A stretch of DNA of 64,000 nucleotides, taken from positions 1 to 64,000 of the forward strand of contig NZ_BOOR01000054.1 of NCBI RefSeq assembly GCF_016863335.1. The letters are read 5' to 3'. The notes below the pieces were generated by a model that did not search any database, had not been told where the DNA came from, and saw only the letters and a program-made list of their open reading frames with translations. Positions 16,737 to 25,755 of this stretch are shown here, piece after piece (position 1 is the stretch's first letter; the number at the start of each line of letters is the position of its first letter). Source of the stretch: Planotetraspora thailandica (GTDB taxonomy: Bacteria; Actinomycetota; Actinomycetes; Streptosporangiales; Streptosporangiaceae). Both the position numbers and the translations under genes were made by a program.

Positions 16737-19058
16737 TCATTCGGCGAGTGCCGCCTTCACACGATCGGGGGTGAACGGCAGAGTGCGGATGCGCTTGCCG
16801 GTAGCCGCGAAGATCGCGTTGCCGATCGCTCCGCCGATGGTGCCGATCGCCGGTTCACCGGCACCCAGCGGCGGCTTGTCCGTGTGGTTGATCAGGATGG
16901 TTTCGATGGCCGGAACGTCGCTGAAGCGCATCACCTCGTATCCCGGGTTGGAGGCGTTCGTCTGCCAGGTCACCGATGTGATGCGGTCGTCGGTGTAGGA
17001 CACCTGCTCCTTGAGGGCGCGTCCGATGCCTTGGACGACGTTGCCCTCGATCTGGTTGCGGAGCCCGTCGGGATTGATGATGAGGCCGCAGTCGTGCGCG
17101 ACGACCACGCGGGTGACGGTCACCTTGCCGGTCGCGGGGTCGACCCGCACCTCGACATAGGCGGCCGCGTACGCGTTGACGACTTCGTACTGCTGGAACG
17201 CGACACCGGCGCCCGTGCCGTCTCCACCGGCCGGCCGTCCGCGCCACATCGGACGCAGTGCCTCGCAGACCGCGACCGCGCGAGGGTCGGTCAGCGAGGC
17301 GATCCGCAGTTCCAGCGGGTCGTGGCCGCCGGCGTGGGCCAGCTCGTCGAAGAACGACTCGTTGGCGAAGCTGTTGGAAAAGCCGCCGAGAGATCGGAGG
17401 GCGGTCGTGCGGGGGATCCGGTACGTCAGCGGACTCGCCGCCACGGCGGACGCCGGACCGGTCGTCTCGAAACTCTTGAGGAGGCGGGCCTCGACCCGCT
17501 GCGGGAAGCCGTACGTCACGGGCGCGTTGCGTCCCGACGTGTCCACCGAGGTGCTCGGCAGCGGCGCCGGCAACAGGCCCATGAGCGCGCCCGCCAGCAG
17601 CGTGCCCGGGACACCGGCGACCGGCCTGCTGTTCGCGGTCGCCGCGTAGTTCAGATGCGACCAGGCGATGATGCCGTCGGGGCCGACGGCACCCTGCATG
17701 TCGTGCGCCTGAGCTCCGCCGAGCGGCTCCCAGCCGTGCTCGTCCTGCCGGGTCCACTGCACGCGCACCGGCTTGCCGACCGCCTGAGAGAGCACGGCGG
17801 CATCGGCGGCGCAGTCGTCGGCGCCGTTGTGGCCGTAGCACCCGGTGGCTTCCACGTAGATCACCCGGACGGCGGAACGCGGGAGTCCGAGCAGCGGAGC
17901 GATCGCGCCGGCGAGGGCGTTGACATCCTGGGTGCCCGACCAGATGGTCGCTTGGACACCCGTTTCCGGGTCCGGTGTCCGACGGACGTCGGCGACGGCG
18001 CTGGAGGCGCCCATCCCGGCGTGCATGTGGAAGGGGGAGAAGTACTGCGAGCTCAGGACCTTGTCGGCGCCGGCGAGGATCGGGGCGACGTCGTCATCGA
18101 TCTCGACCACCGATGTGTAGTGGTTGGCCGGGTCGCGGACCGCGGTCGGAAGGTCGGCCTGAGGGATCAACTTGGCCCCGCTGGTCCAGCTGACCGTTAT
18201 ACCGGTCCTGGACGAGGCCGCGGCGGACGCGGCCCACTCCGACGTGGCCACCACGCCGATGAACCGGTCGCGTTGCACGACGTCGACGAAGCCCGCGATC
18301 GCCTTGGCCCGGTCGAGACCGCCGATGACGGGCTGCGTGGCGTTGCGCCCGGAGGGCCGCACCACCCGCCCGTGCAGCATGCCCGGCACCTTCACGTCGT
18401 GCAGGAACCGGAAGGTCGCGTTCGCCTTGGCCGGGAGGTCGACCCGCGGCACGCTCGTCCCGACGACGACGTAGTCCTCGGCCGCCACGAGCGGCACGGT
18501 CTGATCGACCGGCCGGACGGTGACCCCGCTCTTGAGGAGCTTCTTGTACGTCACGCTGCGCCCGGACGGCCGGCCATTCAGGTAGAACCTGCCGTTCTCG
18601 GCCGCCAGCTGCTCCGGAGCGACCTTGAAATATGCGGCGGCCCGGTGCAACAGCTCCTGGTAGGCGGTCGCCGCCGCCTGCTGGAGTTGGATGCCACCGT
18701 TCTGGACGGTCTTCGAGCCGGCGGTGACGCCCTGACTGACGCTCAGCAGGGTGTCGCCCTGCACCCATCCGACATCGGCCACACCGAGCCGGAGTTCCTC
18801 CACGACCATCTGGGTCAACGCGGTCTGGACGCCGGTGCCCAGCTCCACCTTGCCGCTGTAGACCGTGATCTCCTTGTCGGTGAGGACCAGCCACGACTGT
18901 GTCGTGTCCGCCGGCGCCCCCGCCGCTGTCACCCGCACGAGCCCGTCCCGGTCATGGGACGCGGCCGAGGCCGCCTTCGCGGGTCCTGCCAGTGTGAAGC
19001 CGATGGCGATGGCGCCGCTGCCGAGGAGGAACTGCCGCCGGGTCGTCTGCGTGTTCAT
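16737..19058 (-). CDS. Molybdopterin subunit of a xanthine-dehydrogenase-family hydroxylase
   Basis: This large subunit has 773 residues and is probably exported by the Tat system. The N-terminus carries RRQFLLGSG at about residues 7-15 and a hydrophobic stretch ending AKA. The body has two molybdopterin-binding halves, with the Q-loop-like GTQDVNALAG region and the C-terminal GAGEPAIGTIGGA segment that holds the catalytic Glu. The layout (a Tat-exported large chain, a separate small 2Fe-2S chain and no FAD subunit) matches isoquinoline 1-oxidoreductase and related aldehyde or N-heterocycle hydroxylases. These pass electrons to a membrane carrier rather than to NAD. The start overlaps the small-subunit stop by 4 bp (ATGA). 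The substrate cannot be read. Confidence 0.92.
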   Translation of the reverse strand: MNTQTTRRQFLLGSGAIAIGFTLAGPAKAASAASHDRDGLVRVTAAGAPADTTQSWLVLTDKEITVYSGKVELGTGVQTALTQMVVEELRLGVADVGWVQGDTLLSVSQGVTAGSKTVQNGGIQLQQAAATAYQELLHRAAAYFKVAPEQLAAENGRFYLNGRPSGRSVTYKKLLKSGVTVRPVDQTVPLVAAEDYVVVGTSVPRVDLPAKANATFRFLHDVKVPGMLHGRVVRPSGRNATQPVIGGLDRAKAIAGFVDVVQRDRFIGVVATSEWAASAAASSRTGITVSWTSGAKLIPQADLPTAVRDPANHYTSVVEIDDDVAPILAGADKVLSSQYFSPFHMHAGMGASSAVADVRRTPDPETGVQATIWSGTQDVNALAGAIAPLLGLPRSAVRVIYVEATGCYGHNGADDCAADAAVLSQAVGKPVRVQWTRQDEHGWEPLGGAQAHDMQGAVGPDGIIAWSHLNYAATANSRPVAGVPGTLLAGALMGLLPAPLPSTSVDTSGRNAPVTYGFPQRVEARLLKSFETTGPASAVAASPLTYRIPRTTALRSLGGFSNSFANESFFDELAHAGGHDPLELRIASLTDPRAVAVCEALRPMWRGRPAGGDGTGAGVAFQQYEVVNAYAAAYVEVRVDPATGKVTVTRVVVAHDCGLIINPDGLRNQIEGNVVQGIGRALKEQVSYTDDRITSVTWQTNASNPGYEVMRFSDVPAIETILINHTDKPPLGAGEPAIGTIGGAIGNAIFAATGKRIRTLPFTPDRVKAALAE

Positions 19059-19594
19059 CGGGCCATCTCCTCGGCGGCCGAGCGGATGGCGGCGACGATG
19101 CGCGTGTGGGTGCCGCAACGGCAGATGTAGTTCCGCGTGTTGCCGGGTGCCGCACCCGACAGGAAGGCTTTGACCTCGTCCTCGGAGGGAACCGAACGGT
19201 CGCCACCCGCTATACGCCCCTCGATCCAGCCCAGCGACCCCATGATCATGCCGTTGATGCAGAAGCCGCATTGGCCGGCCTGCAGTTCGACGAACTCACG
19301 CTGAAGAGGATGGGGGTCCTTTTCATCGTGCGACAGGCCGTCGAGCGTGCGCACCTCCGCCAAGTCCTCAACCGTGTGCAGCTGGACGACGCACGAGCGC
19401 GTGGGCACGTCGTCGACGAGCACCGTGCACGCACCGCACTGGGCCAGGCCACAGCCGAATCTGGGTCCGTGCTGTCCGAACTGCTCGCGCAGCCAGTACA
19501 GCAGGATTTCGGAGCTCTCAGAGGCGCCCGAGCCGATCGCCTGATACTCGGCGGTTACTTCCTTGCCGTTTAGGAGAATTGTCCTGAATGGCAT
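19055..19594 (-). CDS. 2Fe-2S subunit of the molybdenum hydroxylase
   Basis: The protein has 179 residues. It has an N-terminal plant-ferredoxin-type cluster (C48, C53, C56, C68; seen as CGLAQCGACTVL) and a C-terminal helical cluster domain (CGFCINGM near 109-115 and CRCGTH further on). It carries electrons away from the molybdenum centre of the neighbouring large subunit. ATG 19594 is preferred over the GTG at 19612 because AGGGA lies 6 bp before it. It is the first gene of a two-gene operon, divergent from the Tm-1-like pair. No signal peptide is present, so it probably travels folded with the Tat-tagged large subunit. Confidence 0.93.
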   Translation of the reverse strand: MPFRTILLNGKEVTAEYQAIGSGASESSEILLYWLREQFGQHGPRFGCGLAQCGACTVLVDDVPTRSCVVQLHTVEDLAEVRTLDGLSHDEKDPHPLQREFVELQAGQCGFCINGMIMGSLGWIEGRIAGGDRSVPSEDEVKAFLSGAAPGNTRNYICRCGTHTRIVAAIRSAAEEMAR

Positions 19595-19744
19595 GCAAAA
19601 TCCCTGTTCCACTAGTCGGGTCGGAGATCAACCTCTCTGCCTGACTCGTGCGAGATGGACTAGGGCATCCATTTCGCCCAACAGGGGACGAACGGATTGT
19701 TTCCAAAAGGTGCTGTTGGCTCTGCTCAGAAGGGTGGGATCGGT

Positions 19745-20974
19745 ATGGCCGCTGTCGTCCTTGTCGGCACCCTGGACACCAAATGCGCCGAGTACATCTG
19801 GCTGCGCGACCGGCTGCGGGAGTACGGCGTGACCACCACCTGCATCGACGTCGGCACCTTCTCCGACGGTGGGGGGATCGCCGACGTCGGCCCGGCGCAG
19901 GTCGCCGCCGCCGCAGGGAAGGATCTGGAGGTCCTGCGGGCCGGCAACGACCGCGGCGCCGCCATGGCGGCCATGAGCGCGGGCGCCACGGCCGTCGTGT
20001 CACGGCTCTTCGCCGAAAGAAGGCTCCACGGCCTGCTGGGCGTGGGAGGTTCCTCCGGTTCCTCCGTGGCCGGCGCGGCGATGCAGGCGCTGCCCGTCGG
20101 CGTGCCCAAACTCCTGGTGACCACCATGGCCGCCGGCGACGTACGGCCCTACGTGGGCGCCAAGGACGTCACCCTCATGCCCTCGGTGGTCGATGTGGCC
20201 GGCATCAACCAGATCTCCCGCGCTACTTTGGGAAACGCCGTGGCCGGCATCGCCGCCATGGCGGCCGCCTACGAGAGCCGAATCACGGCGCAAGAGGGGC
20301 ACCACGACAGGCCGTTGGTCGGCGCCACCATGTTCGGCCTGACCACTCCCGCCGTCGACGAGGCCAGGGCCAGGCTGACCGAGCTCGGCTACGAGGTCCT
20401 CGTGTTCCACGCCACCGGTGCTGGTGGACGGGCCATGGAATCCCTGGTGACCGACGGCTTCCTCGCCGGGGTGCTGGACCTCACCACCACCGAGCTGGCC
20501 GACGACCTGCTCGGCGGCGTGCTCTCAGCTGGACCGCTGCGGCTGGAGGCCGCGGGCAGGGCGGGGATTCCCCAGGTGGTCAGCGTCGGCGCGCTGGACA
20601 TGTGCAACTTCGGGCCGCGCGAGACCATCCCGGACAGGTACGAAGGCCGCACCTTCGTCATTCACAACCCCACCGTGACGCTCATGCGGACGACGCCGGA
20701 CGAGATGGCGGAGCTGGGCCGGCGGATCGCCGCCAAGCTTCGCGGCGCCACCGGGCCGGCGGAGGTCTGCCTGCCGACCAAGGGGGTCTCCGGAATCGAC
20801 GTCGCAAGCGGGCCGTTTTACGACCCCGAGGCTGACGCGGCCTGCTTCGCCGCGATCCACGAGGGACTCGCCGGCTCCGCGGTGTCCGTCCATGACGTCG
20901 ATGCCGCGATCAACGACCCAGGTTTCGGCAGGGCGGCCGCCGACCGCCTGCACCACCTCATCACGGGCACGTGA
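19745..20974 (+). CDS. UPF0261 / Tm-1-like ATP-binding protein
   Basis: This 409-residue protein belongs to the UPF0261 family. It starts [20 protein letters not shown] and has the GVGGSSGSS loop and [15 protein letters not shown] block of the family. In tomato the Tm-1 virus-resistance protein carries the same domain at its N-terminus, where it binds ATP. Here it is a separate protein followed after 53 bp by the second Tm-1 domain, so the two bacterial genes together match one plant protein. The bacterial function is unknown; a metabolic enzyme acting on a small acid is likely. ATG 19745 is chosen over 19697 because the family starts there and a GGGTGGG site precedes it. Confidence 0.9.
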   Translation: MAAVVLVGTLDTKCAEYIWLRDRLREYGVTTTCIDVGTFSDGGGIADVGPAQVAAAAGKDLEVLRAGNDRGAAMAAMSAGATAVVSRLFAERRLHGLLGVGGSSGSSVAGAAMQALPVGVPKLLVTTMAAGDVRPYVGAKDVTLMPSVVDVAGINQISRATLGNAVAGIAAMAAAYESRITAQEGHHDRPLVGATMFGLTTPAVDEARARLTELGYEVLVFHATGAGGRAMESLVTDGFLAGVLDLTTTELADDLLGGVLSAGPLRLEAAGRAGIPQVVSVGALDMCNFGPRETIPDRYEGRTFVIHNPTVTLMRTTPDEMAELGRRIAAKLRGATGPAEVCLPTKGVSGIDVASGPFYDPEADAACFAAIHEGLAGSAVSVHDVDAAINDPGFGRAAADRLHHLITGT

Positions 20975-21027
20975 CCCGCGTCCCGGGTAGCGCACGACCA
21001 CGCACAGATCGGGAGGGACGACGCATC

Positions 21028-21849
21028 GTGGACCGCAAGGAAGCACTCGCCCGGCTCCGCGCCACCGTCGACGCCGGCAAGCCGATCATCGGCGGAGGCG
21101 CGGGTACCGGCCTTTCCGCCAAGTCGGCCGAGGCCGGGGGCATCGACCTGCTCATCGTCTACAACTCCGGGCGCTACCGCATGGCCGGGCGAGGCTCGCT
21201 GGCCGGGCTGCTCGCGTACGGCGATGCCAACGCGATCGTGCTGGAGATGGCGAACGAGGTCATCCCCGTCGTCAAGAACACCCCCGTCCTTGCGGGCGTC
21301 AACGGCACGGATCCGTTCCGGCTCATGGGGCCGTTCCTCGACGAGCTCAAACGGATCGGGTTCACCGGCGTGCAGAACTTCCCCACGGTCGGCCTCATCG
21401 ACGGCGTCTTCCGGCAGAACCTGGAGGAGACGGGGATGGGGTACGGCCTGGAGATCGACATGATCGCCGCGGCGCACGAGCGCGACCTGCTCACGACGCC
21501 ATACGTTTTCGACCCCCACCAGGCCGCCGCCATGGCCAGAGCCGGCGCGGACCTTCTCGTGCCGCACATGGGCCTGACCACCAAGGGCACCATCGGCGCG
21601 ACGACGGCCATCACTCTGGAGGAGGCGGCCAGGCGGGTCCAGGAGATGCACGACGCCGCGAAGAAGGTGAACCCGGACATCCTCGTGCTCTGCCACGGCG
21701 GGCCCATCGCCGAGCCGGCGGACGCTCAGTACATCCTTGAGCACACGGAGGGTGTGGTGGGCTTCTTCGGCGCCTCCTCCATTGAGCGGCTTCCGACGGA
21801 GCGTGCGATCACGGACCAGACCAGGGAGTTCAAGTCCATCACCTTCTGA
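21028..21849 (+). CDS. PEP-hydrolase-family TIM barrel, second half of the Tm-1-like pair
   Basis: The protein has 273 residues of a TIM-barrel fold related to phosphoenolpyruvate hydrolase, PEP mutase and isocitrate lyase. Visible blocks are [13 protein letters not shown] near the start, [34 protein letters not shown] and [15 protein letters not shown]. It corresponds to the C-terminal domain of tomato Tm-1 and is paired with UPF0261 in many bacteria, which suggests the two act in one reaction or complex. The GTG at 21028 is preceded by GGGAGGG. The only close neighbours are its partner and a decayed gene 12 bp downstream, so the substrate cannot be deduced. Confidence 0.88.
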   Translation: MDRKEALARLRATVDAGKPIIGGGAGTGLSAKSAEAGGIDLLIVYNSGRYRMAGRGSLAGLLAYGDANAIVLEMANEVIPVVKNTPVLAGVNGTDPFRLMGPFLDELKRIGFTGVQNFPTVGLIDGVFRQNLEETGMGYGLEIDMIAAAHERDLLTTPYVFDPHQAAAMARAGADLLVPHMGLTTKGTIGATTAITLEEAARRVQEMHDAAKKVNPDILVLCHGGPIAEPADAQYILEHTEGVVGFFGASSIERLPTERAITDQTREFKSITF

Positions 21850-21860
21850 TCCTGCGCCCG

Positions 21861-22471
21861 ATGCAAGTTACTTCCGCTGACTTATCCGCGTTCAGCGTCG
21901 ACGCGAAGTTGCTCTATTGCCGAGTGTTGGTGAGCTTGGCGCTGGCCGACGCCCTTCTCGATCCTCGCGAGATCGCGAATCTGTATTTGTTCGCATCGAC
22001 GATCGGTCTCGACGGCGAAGCGCGATCGGAGTTGCGCAGTGAAATCACTGGGGCGCAACGCGACGCAGGGGTCCCCGACGCCACGGTGGAGCTGTCCAGG
22101 GAATTGCACGACCTCCTCGAGGAAGATCAGCGCGAGCCGGTGTTCACGGTGCTGGTGCGCGATCTGGTGCGAATTTCGCGTGCTGACAGGCATGCTGCGG
22201 ACGCCGCGCGTGATCAGCGTCTCCGGCCTCGGCGGGGCGGGAATCACCTCGGGTCTGGCGGCCCTGGGGTTCGGCGGCCTGCTGGGCCTGAGCGCGATGG
22301 CACGGGATCGGCACGGTGGTGATTCTCGGGGTCGCGGTCCATCAGGGCGTGCGTTACGTGCTGGCCACCAATGAACGCGAACGAGAGAAGCGACGCGAGC
22401 ATCTGATTCAGCAAGTCATCAAGAATCACCAGCAGGCAATGGCCGAGCTCATAACTTGCAATCGGCTGTAG
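21861..22471 (+). pseudogene. TerB-like gene broken by two frameshifts
   Basis: Three consecutive frames join into one sensible protein. The first (21861 to about 22190) is a helical TerB-like domain with LALADALLDPREIANLYLF and DLVRISRAD. The second (about 22195-22300) reads ISVSGLGGAGITSGLAALGF, a glycine-rich hydrophobic stretch. The third (about 22304-22471) reads GTVVILGVAVHQGVRYVLAT, then a charged coiled-coil-like tail to a TAG. All three have matching codon bias for this region, and frame changes occur near 22190 and 22300. The intact form would have about 200 residues, with an N-terminal TerB-like domain and a membrane-active tail. A sequencing error could mimic one shift but hardly both. 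Confidence 0.65.
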
Positions 22472-22750
22472 CGGTTCGCTTGGCGGGGCAAGCGACGTCG
22501 CAGCGATGCAGGCCGTCGTCGGGGGAATCGTCGAAGTGGCACGCGCATCGCTTGGTTCCGGTGGCCCGTAACACGGGGTTATCAGCTAATCCTTGAGCGG
22601 TGCGGGTCGAACTGGTCGTGGCAGACGTGGTCTTTCTGGGGCCCCATCCGTTCCAATAACGATCAGCATCTTGACCAAGCGTTTAGCTTGTGGAGTACAT
22701 TCGCTCTGGCTGCGGTGTCGTGGTCGTTCATCGTCGCTTGCGAGGGCCAC

Positions 22751-24361
22751 ATGGATGAGTCCGCCGACTATGTCATCGTTGGGGCCGGGAGTGCCGGATG
22801 TGTGCTGGCCAGACGGCTCGCCGACACCGGGGCCCGCGTCATTCTGCTGGAAGCAGGCGGATCCGACCGGTCGAGACTGGTGCGCAAACCCGGGCTGATC
22901 GCCGTGTTCCACAACATCCCCGAGCTGAAGAAGCGGCTGGACTGGGGCTACTACAGCAGCCCGCAGGCCGCCGCGCTGGACCGCAGAATCCCGCAGACCC
23001 GTGGGCGGGTGCTCGGCGGCTCGGGGTCGATCAACGGGATGGTGTTCGTGCGCGGCCACCGCCGGAACTACGACGACTGGGCGGCCGAGGGCTGCCAGGG
23101 CTGGAGTTACGCCGACGTCCTGCCGAGCTTCAAGCGGATGGAGAACTGGGAGGACGGCGGCACCGACCTGCGCGGATCCGGCGGCCCGATCCAGGTGACC
23201 CGCGCCAAGGACATCACCCCGGCAGCGCAGACCTTCATCGAGGCCCTCGCCGACACCGCGGGCGTCGTGAAGAACGACGACTACAACGGCGAGCACCAGG
23301 AAGGCGCCTCACTCTTCCAGCAAAGCGCCCACCGCGGGCTGCGCTACAGCTCGTCGGTCGGGTACCTGGACGGCCATGGCCTGCCGAACCTCAAGATCGA
23401 GACAGGCTGCCTGGTGACTCGCGTCGTGCTCGCGAACGGCCGGGCCACCGGGGTGGACGTGATCACCAAGGAGGGACACCGGACGATCCGGGCCACCCGG
23501 GAGGTGATACTCGCGGCCGGCACGTTCGGCTCGGCGCAGCTCCTCATGCTCTCAGGCGTCGGCCCCGCCGCGCACCTGCGCGAGCACGGCATCGAGGTCG
23601 TCGCAGACCTGCCGGTCGGCGACAACCTGCACGACCACATGTTCGTCCCGATGACGTATCTCATGAAGTCGGCCCGCAACAGCGGCACCGCGCGGTACTT
23701 CGCCGCAGGGCTGATCAGGGAGACGCTGCGCGGCGGCACCACCTGGGTGAGCCGCAGCGTCTTCGAGGCCGTCGGCTTCGTCCGCAGCTCCATGGCCTCC
23801 GGCGATGTCCCGGACATCCAGATCCACGCGCTTCCATGGGGATACCCCGGCCCCAACCAGGACGCCCCCATCAGGCACAAGGTCGACCCGCGCCCGTCCC
23901 TCACCCTCATGGCCACGCTGATCTACCCCAAGAGCCGGGGCACTCTCCGGCTCTCCTCCGCCGACCCCACGGCTCCGCCGGTCATCGACCCCGCCTACCT
24001 CGCCGAGCCGGACGACCGCAGGCTGCTTCTGGACGGGATGGACCTCGTCCGCGACGTGATGGCCAATAAGATCATCTCTGCCGACGTGACCGGCGAGCTC
24101 GCCCCCGGCCCCGCCTACCCGGACCGGGCCGCCCTGGCCGCCGAAGTGCCGAACCGCGCCACGACGGTGTACCACCCGGTCGGCACGTGCCGGATGGGCG
24201 TCGGCGAGCGGGCGGTGGTCGATCCGGAACTTCGGGTGCGCGGCATCGAGGGCCTGCGCGTCGCCGACGCCTCGATCATGCCGTCCATCACGGGAGGCAA
24301 CACCAACGCCCCCGCGATGATGATCGCCGAACACTGCGCATCTCTCATGCTCCAGCCCTGA
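22751..24361 (+). CDS. GMC-family FAD oxidoreductase, choline dehydrogenase-like
   Basis: This 536-residue flavoprotein has a dinucleotide fold at the start (VIVGAGSAGCVLA, residues 8-20), the GMC signature GRVLGGSGSINGMVFVRG near 95-112, and a second signature, AAGTFGSAQLLMLSGVGP. The C-terminal catalytic His is in YHPVGTCRMG, and a final TGGNTNAPAMMIAE closes the FAD site. Such enzymes oxidise alcohols such as choline, sugars or long-chain alcohols; the substrate is not evident. It is not beside a betaine aldehyde dehydrogenase. ATG 22751 is preferred because GAGGG lies before it and the fold starts there. It converges on the P450 operon and may be unrelated to it. Confidence 0.93.
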   Translation: MDESADYVIVGAGSAGCVLARRLADTGARVILLEAGGSDRSRLVRKPGLIAVFHNIPELKKRLDWGYYSSPQAAALDRRIPQTRGRVLGGSGSINGMVFVRGHRRNYDDWAAEGCQGWSYADVLPSFKRMENWEDGGTDLRGSGGPIQVTRAKDITPAAQTFIEALADTAGVVKNDDYNGEHQEGASLFQQSAHRGLRYSSSVGYLDGHGLPNLKIETGCLVTRVVLANGRATGVDVITKEGHRTIRATREVILAAGTFGSAQLLMLSGVGPAAHLREHGIEVVADLPVGDNLHDHMFVPMTYLMKSARNSGTARYFAAGLIRETLRGGTTWVSRSVFEAVGFVRSSMASGDVPDIQIHALPWGYPGPNQDAPIRHKVDPRPSLTLMATLIYPKSRGTLRLSSADPTAPPVIDPAYLAEPDDRRLLLDGMDLVRDVMANKIISADVTGELAPGPAYPDRAALAAEVPNRATTVYHPVGTCRMGVGERAVVDPELRVRGIEGLRVADASIMPSITGGNTNAPAMMIAEHCASLMLQP

Positions 24362-24516
24362 GTTTCGCAGGCCGCTGCATCCCAGGACCTTAAAGTGATC
24401 CGTGCGTTCGTCGAACGGGCTCGTGAGTCTGGACCGCTTTCGACGCCGAGTTACACCTCTCACGCGCCACGCTCGCGGCGGCACGCCCCCGGAGGGTCCG
24501 GTGCACGTACGAGCGG

Positions 24517-25719
24517 TCAGAGCTCGATGGGGAGGTGGCGGGGTCCGCGCAGCATTGCGCTGCGCCGGTAGGGGGGCGGATCCTGCACCAGGGTCGTGGT
24601 GCCGAGGCGGGGGATCAGCGCGGCGAGCGCGATCTGGGCTTCGATACGGGCGAGCGGTCCGCCGTAGCAGAGGTGGATTCCGCTGCCGAAGCCGAGGTGC
24701 TGGTTGTCTGGCCGGGTGGGGTCGAAGCGCTCGGGGTCGCGGAACCGGTTGGGGTCACGGTTGCCTGAAGCCAGCATGAGCACCAGGGGTACGCCCTTGG
24801 GGACTGTGGTGCCCGCGACGTCGATGTTGGCGAGAGGAGTGCGCTGTCGCATGTGGACCGGGGGCTCGTAGCGCAGCAGTTCCTCAACCGCGTTGGGTAG
24901 CAGTTCGGGTTCACGGCGCAGCCGTTCCAGTTGGCCGGGATGGCGCAGCAGGGTGAGCACCCCGTTGGTGATCAGGTTGACCGTGGTCTCGTGTCCGGCG
25001 ATGAGCAGTAGTACGGCGGTGGCCGCCAGCTCCTCCCGGGTGAGCAGTCCGGCCGGGTCCGGCTCGTTGACGAACGCGGAGAGCATGTCGTCACGAGGGT
25101 GGCCGCGGCGTTGCTCGGCGAGGTCCACGAGGTACCGGCCCATCTCCACCCGTGCCCGGCCGCCGACTCGCCGGCGTTCGGTGGGATCCGCGCCAGGCTT
25201 GATGTCGGCGGAATCGATGATCGTGGCGGACCACTCGCGGAAGACGGGCTCGTCCTCGCGCGGTACGCCGAGCAGTCGACAGATGACGGAGACGGGCAGC
25301 GGATAGGCGAAGTCATCGACGATGTCGATCCGGGCACGGCCGTCGAACGCCTCGATCAGTTCCTCGGCGATCTGGGCGATCTCGTCACGCATCGCGTCCA
25401 GACGGCCTGGGCTGTGCGGCGGCCCGAACGGCCGCATGGCCAGGCTGCGCAGCCGGTGGTGCTCGGGGTCGTCGAGAACGATGAGGGAGATTTGCTCCTC
25501 TTCCTGGGGCAGGCCGCGGTACGGGGCAGCGAGGTTGCGGCGGTCCGCGCTGATGCGGGGGTCGTGCAGCAGGGCCATGATGTCGTGGTACGCGCCGATC
25601 AGGTAGCTTCCGTCCGTCTGCCGCGCCACCCCCGCCTCGCGGAGTTCCGCGTACAGCGGGTAGGGGTCGGGCCGGTTGGCGTAGTCATTGATCCGTTCCA
25701 GCAGAGTGTCAATGGCCAT
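24517..25719 (-). CDS. Cytochrome P450
   Basis: This soluble bacterial P450 has 400 residues. The I-helix oxygen motif is AGHETT, the K-helix ExxR lies in EELLRYEPP, and the haem loop FGSGIHLCYG provides the Cys ligand near the C-terminus. These soluble P450s hydroxylate small molecules using electrons passed from a ferredoxin, and both a ferredoxin and a reductase gene lie directly upstream in the same operon. ATG 25719 has GAGGAG six bases before it; ATG 25749 has none. The substrate cannot be predicted and no biosynthetic cluster surrounds it. Confidence 0.96.
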   Translation of the reverse strand: MAIDTLLERINDYANRPDPYPLYAELREAGVARQTDGSYLIGAYHDIMALLHDPRISADRRNLAAPYRGLPQEEEQISLIVLDDPEHHRLRSLAMRPFGPPHSPGRLDAMRDEIAQIAEELIEAFDGRARIDIVDDFAYPLPVSVICRLLGVPREDEPVFREWSATIIDSADIKPGADPTERRRVGGRARVEMGRYLVDLAEQRRGHPRDDMLSAFVNEPDPAGLLTREELAATAVLLLIAGHETTVNLITNGVLTLLRHPGQLERLRREPELLPNAVEELLRYEPPVHMRQRTPLANIDVAGTTVPKGVPLVLMLASGNRDPNRFRDPERFDPTRPDNQHLGFGSGIHLCYGGPLARIEAQIALAALIPRLGTTTLVQDPPPYRRSAMLRGPRHLPIEL

Positions 25720-25755
25720 GCGGGGCTCCTCGTAGCTGGGAAGAGACACAAGGGG

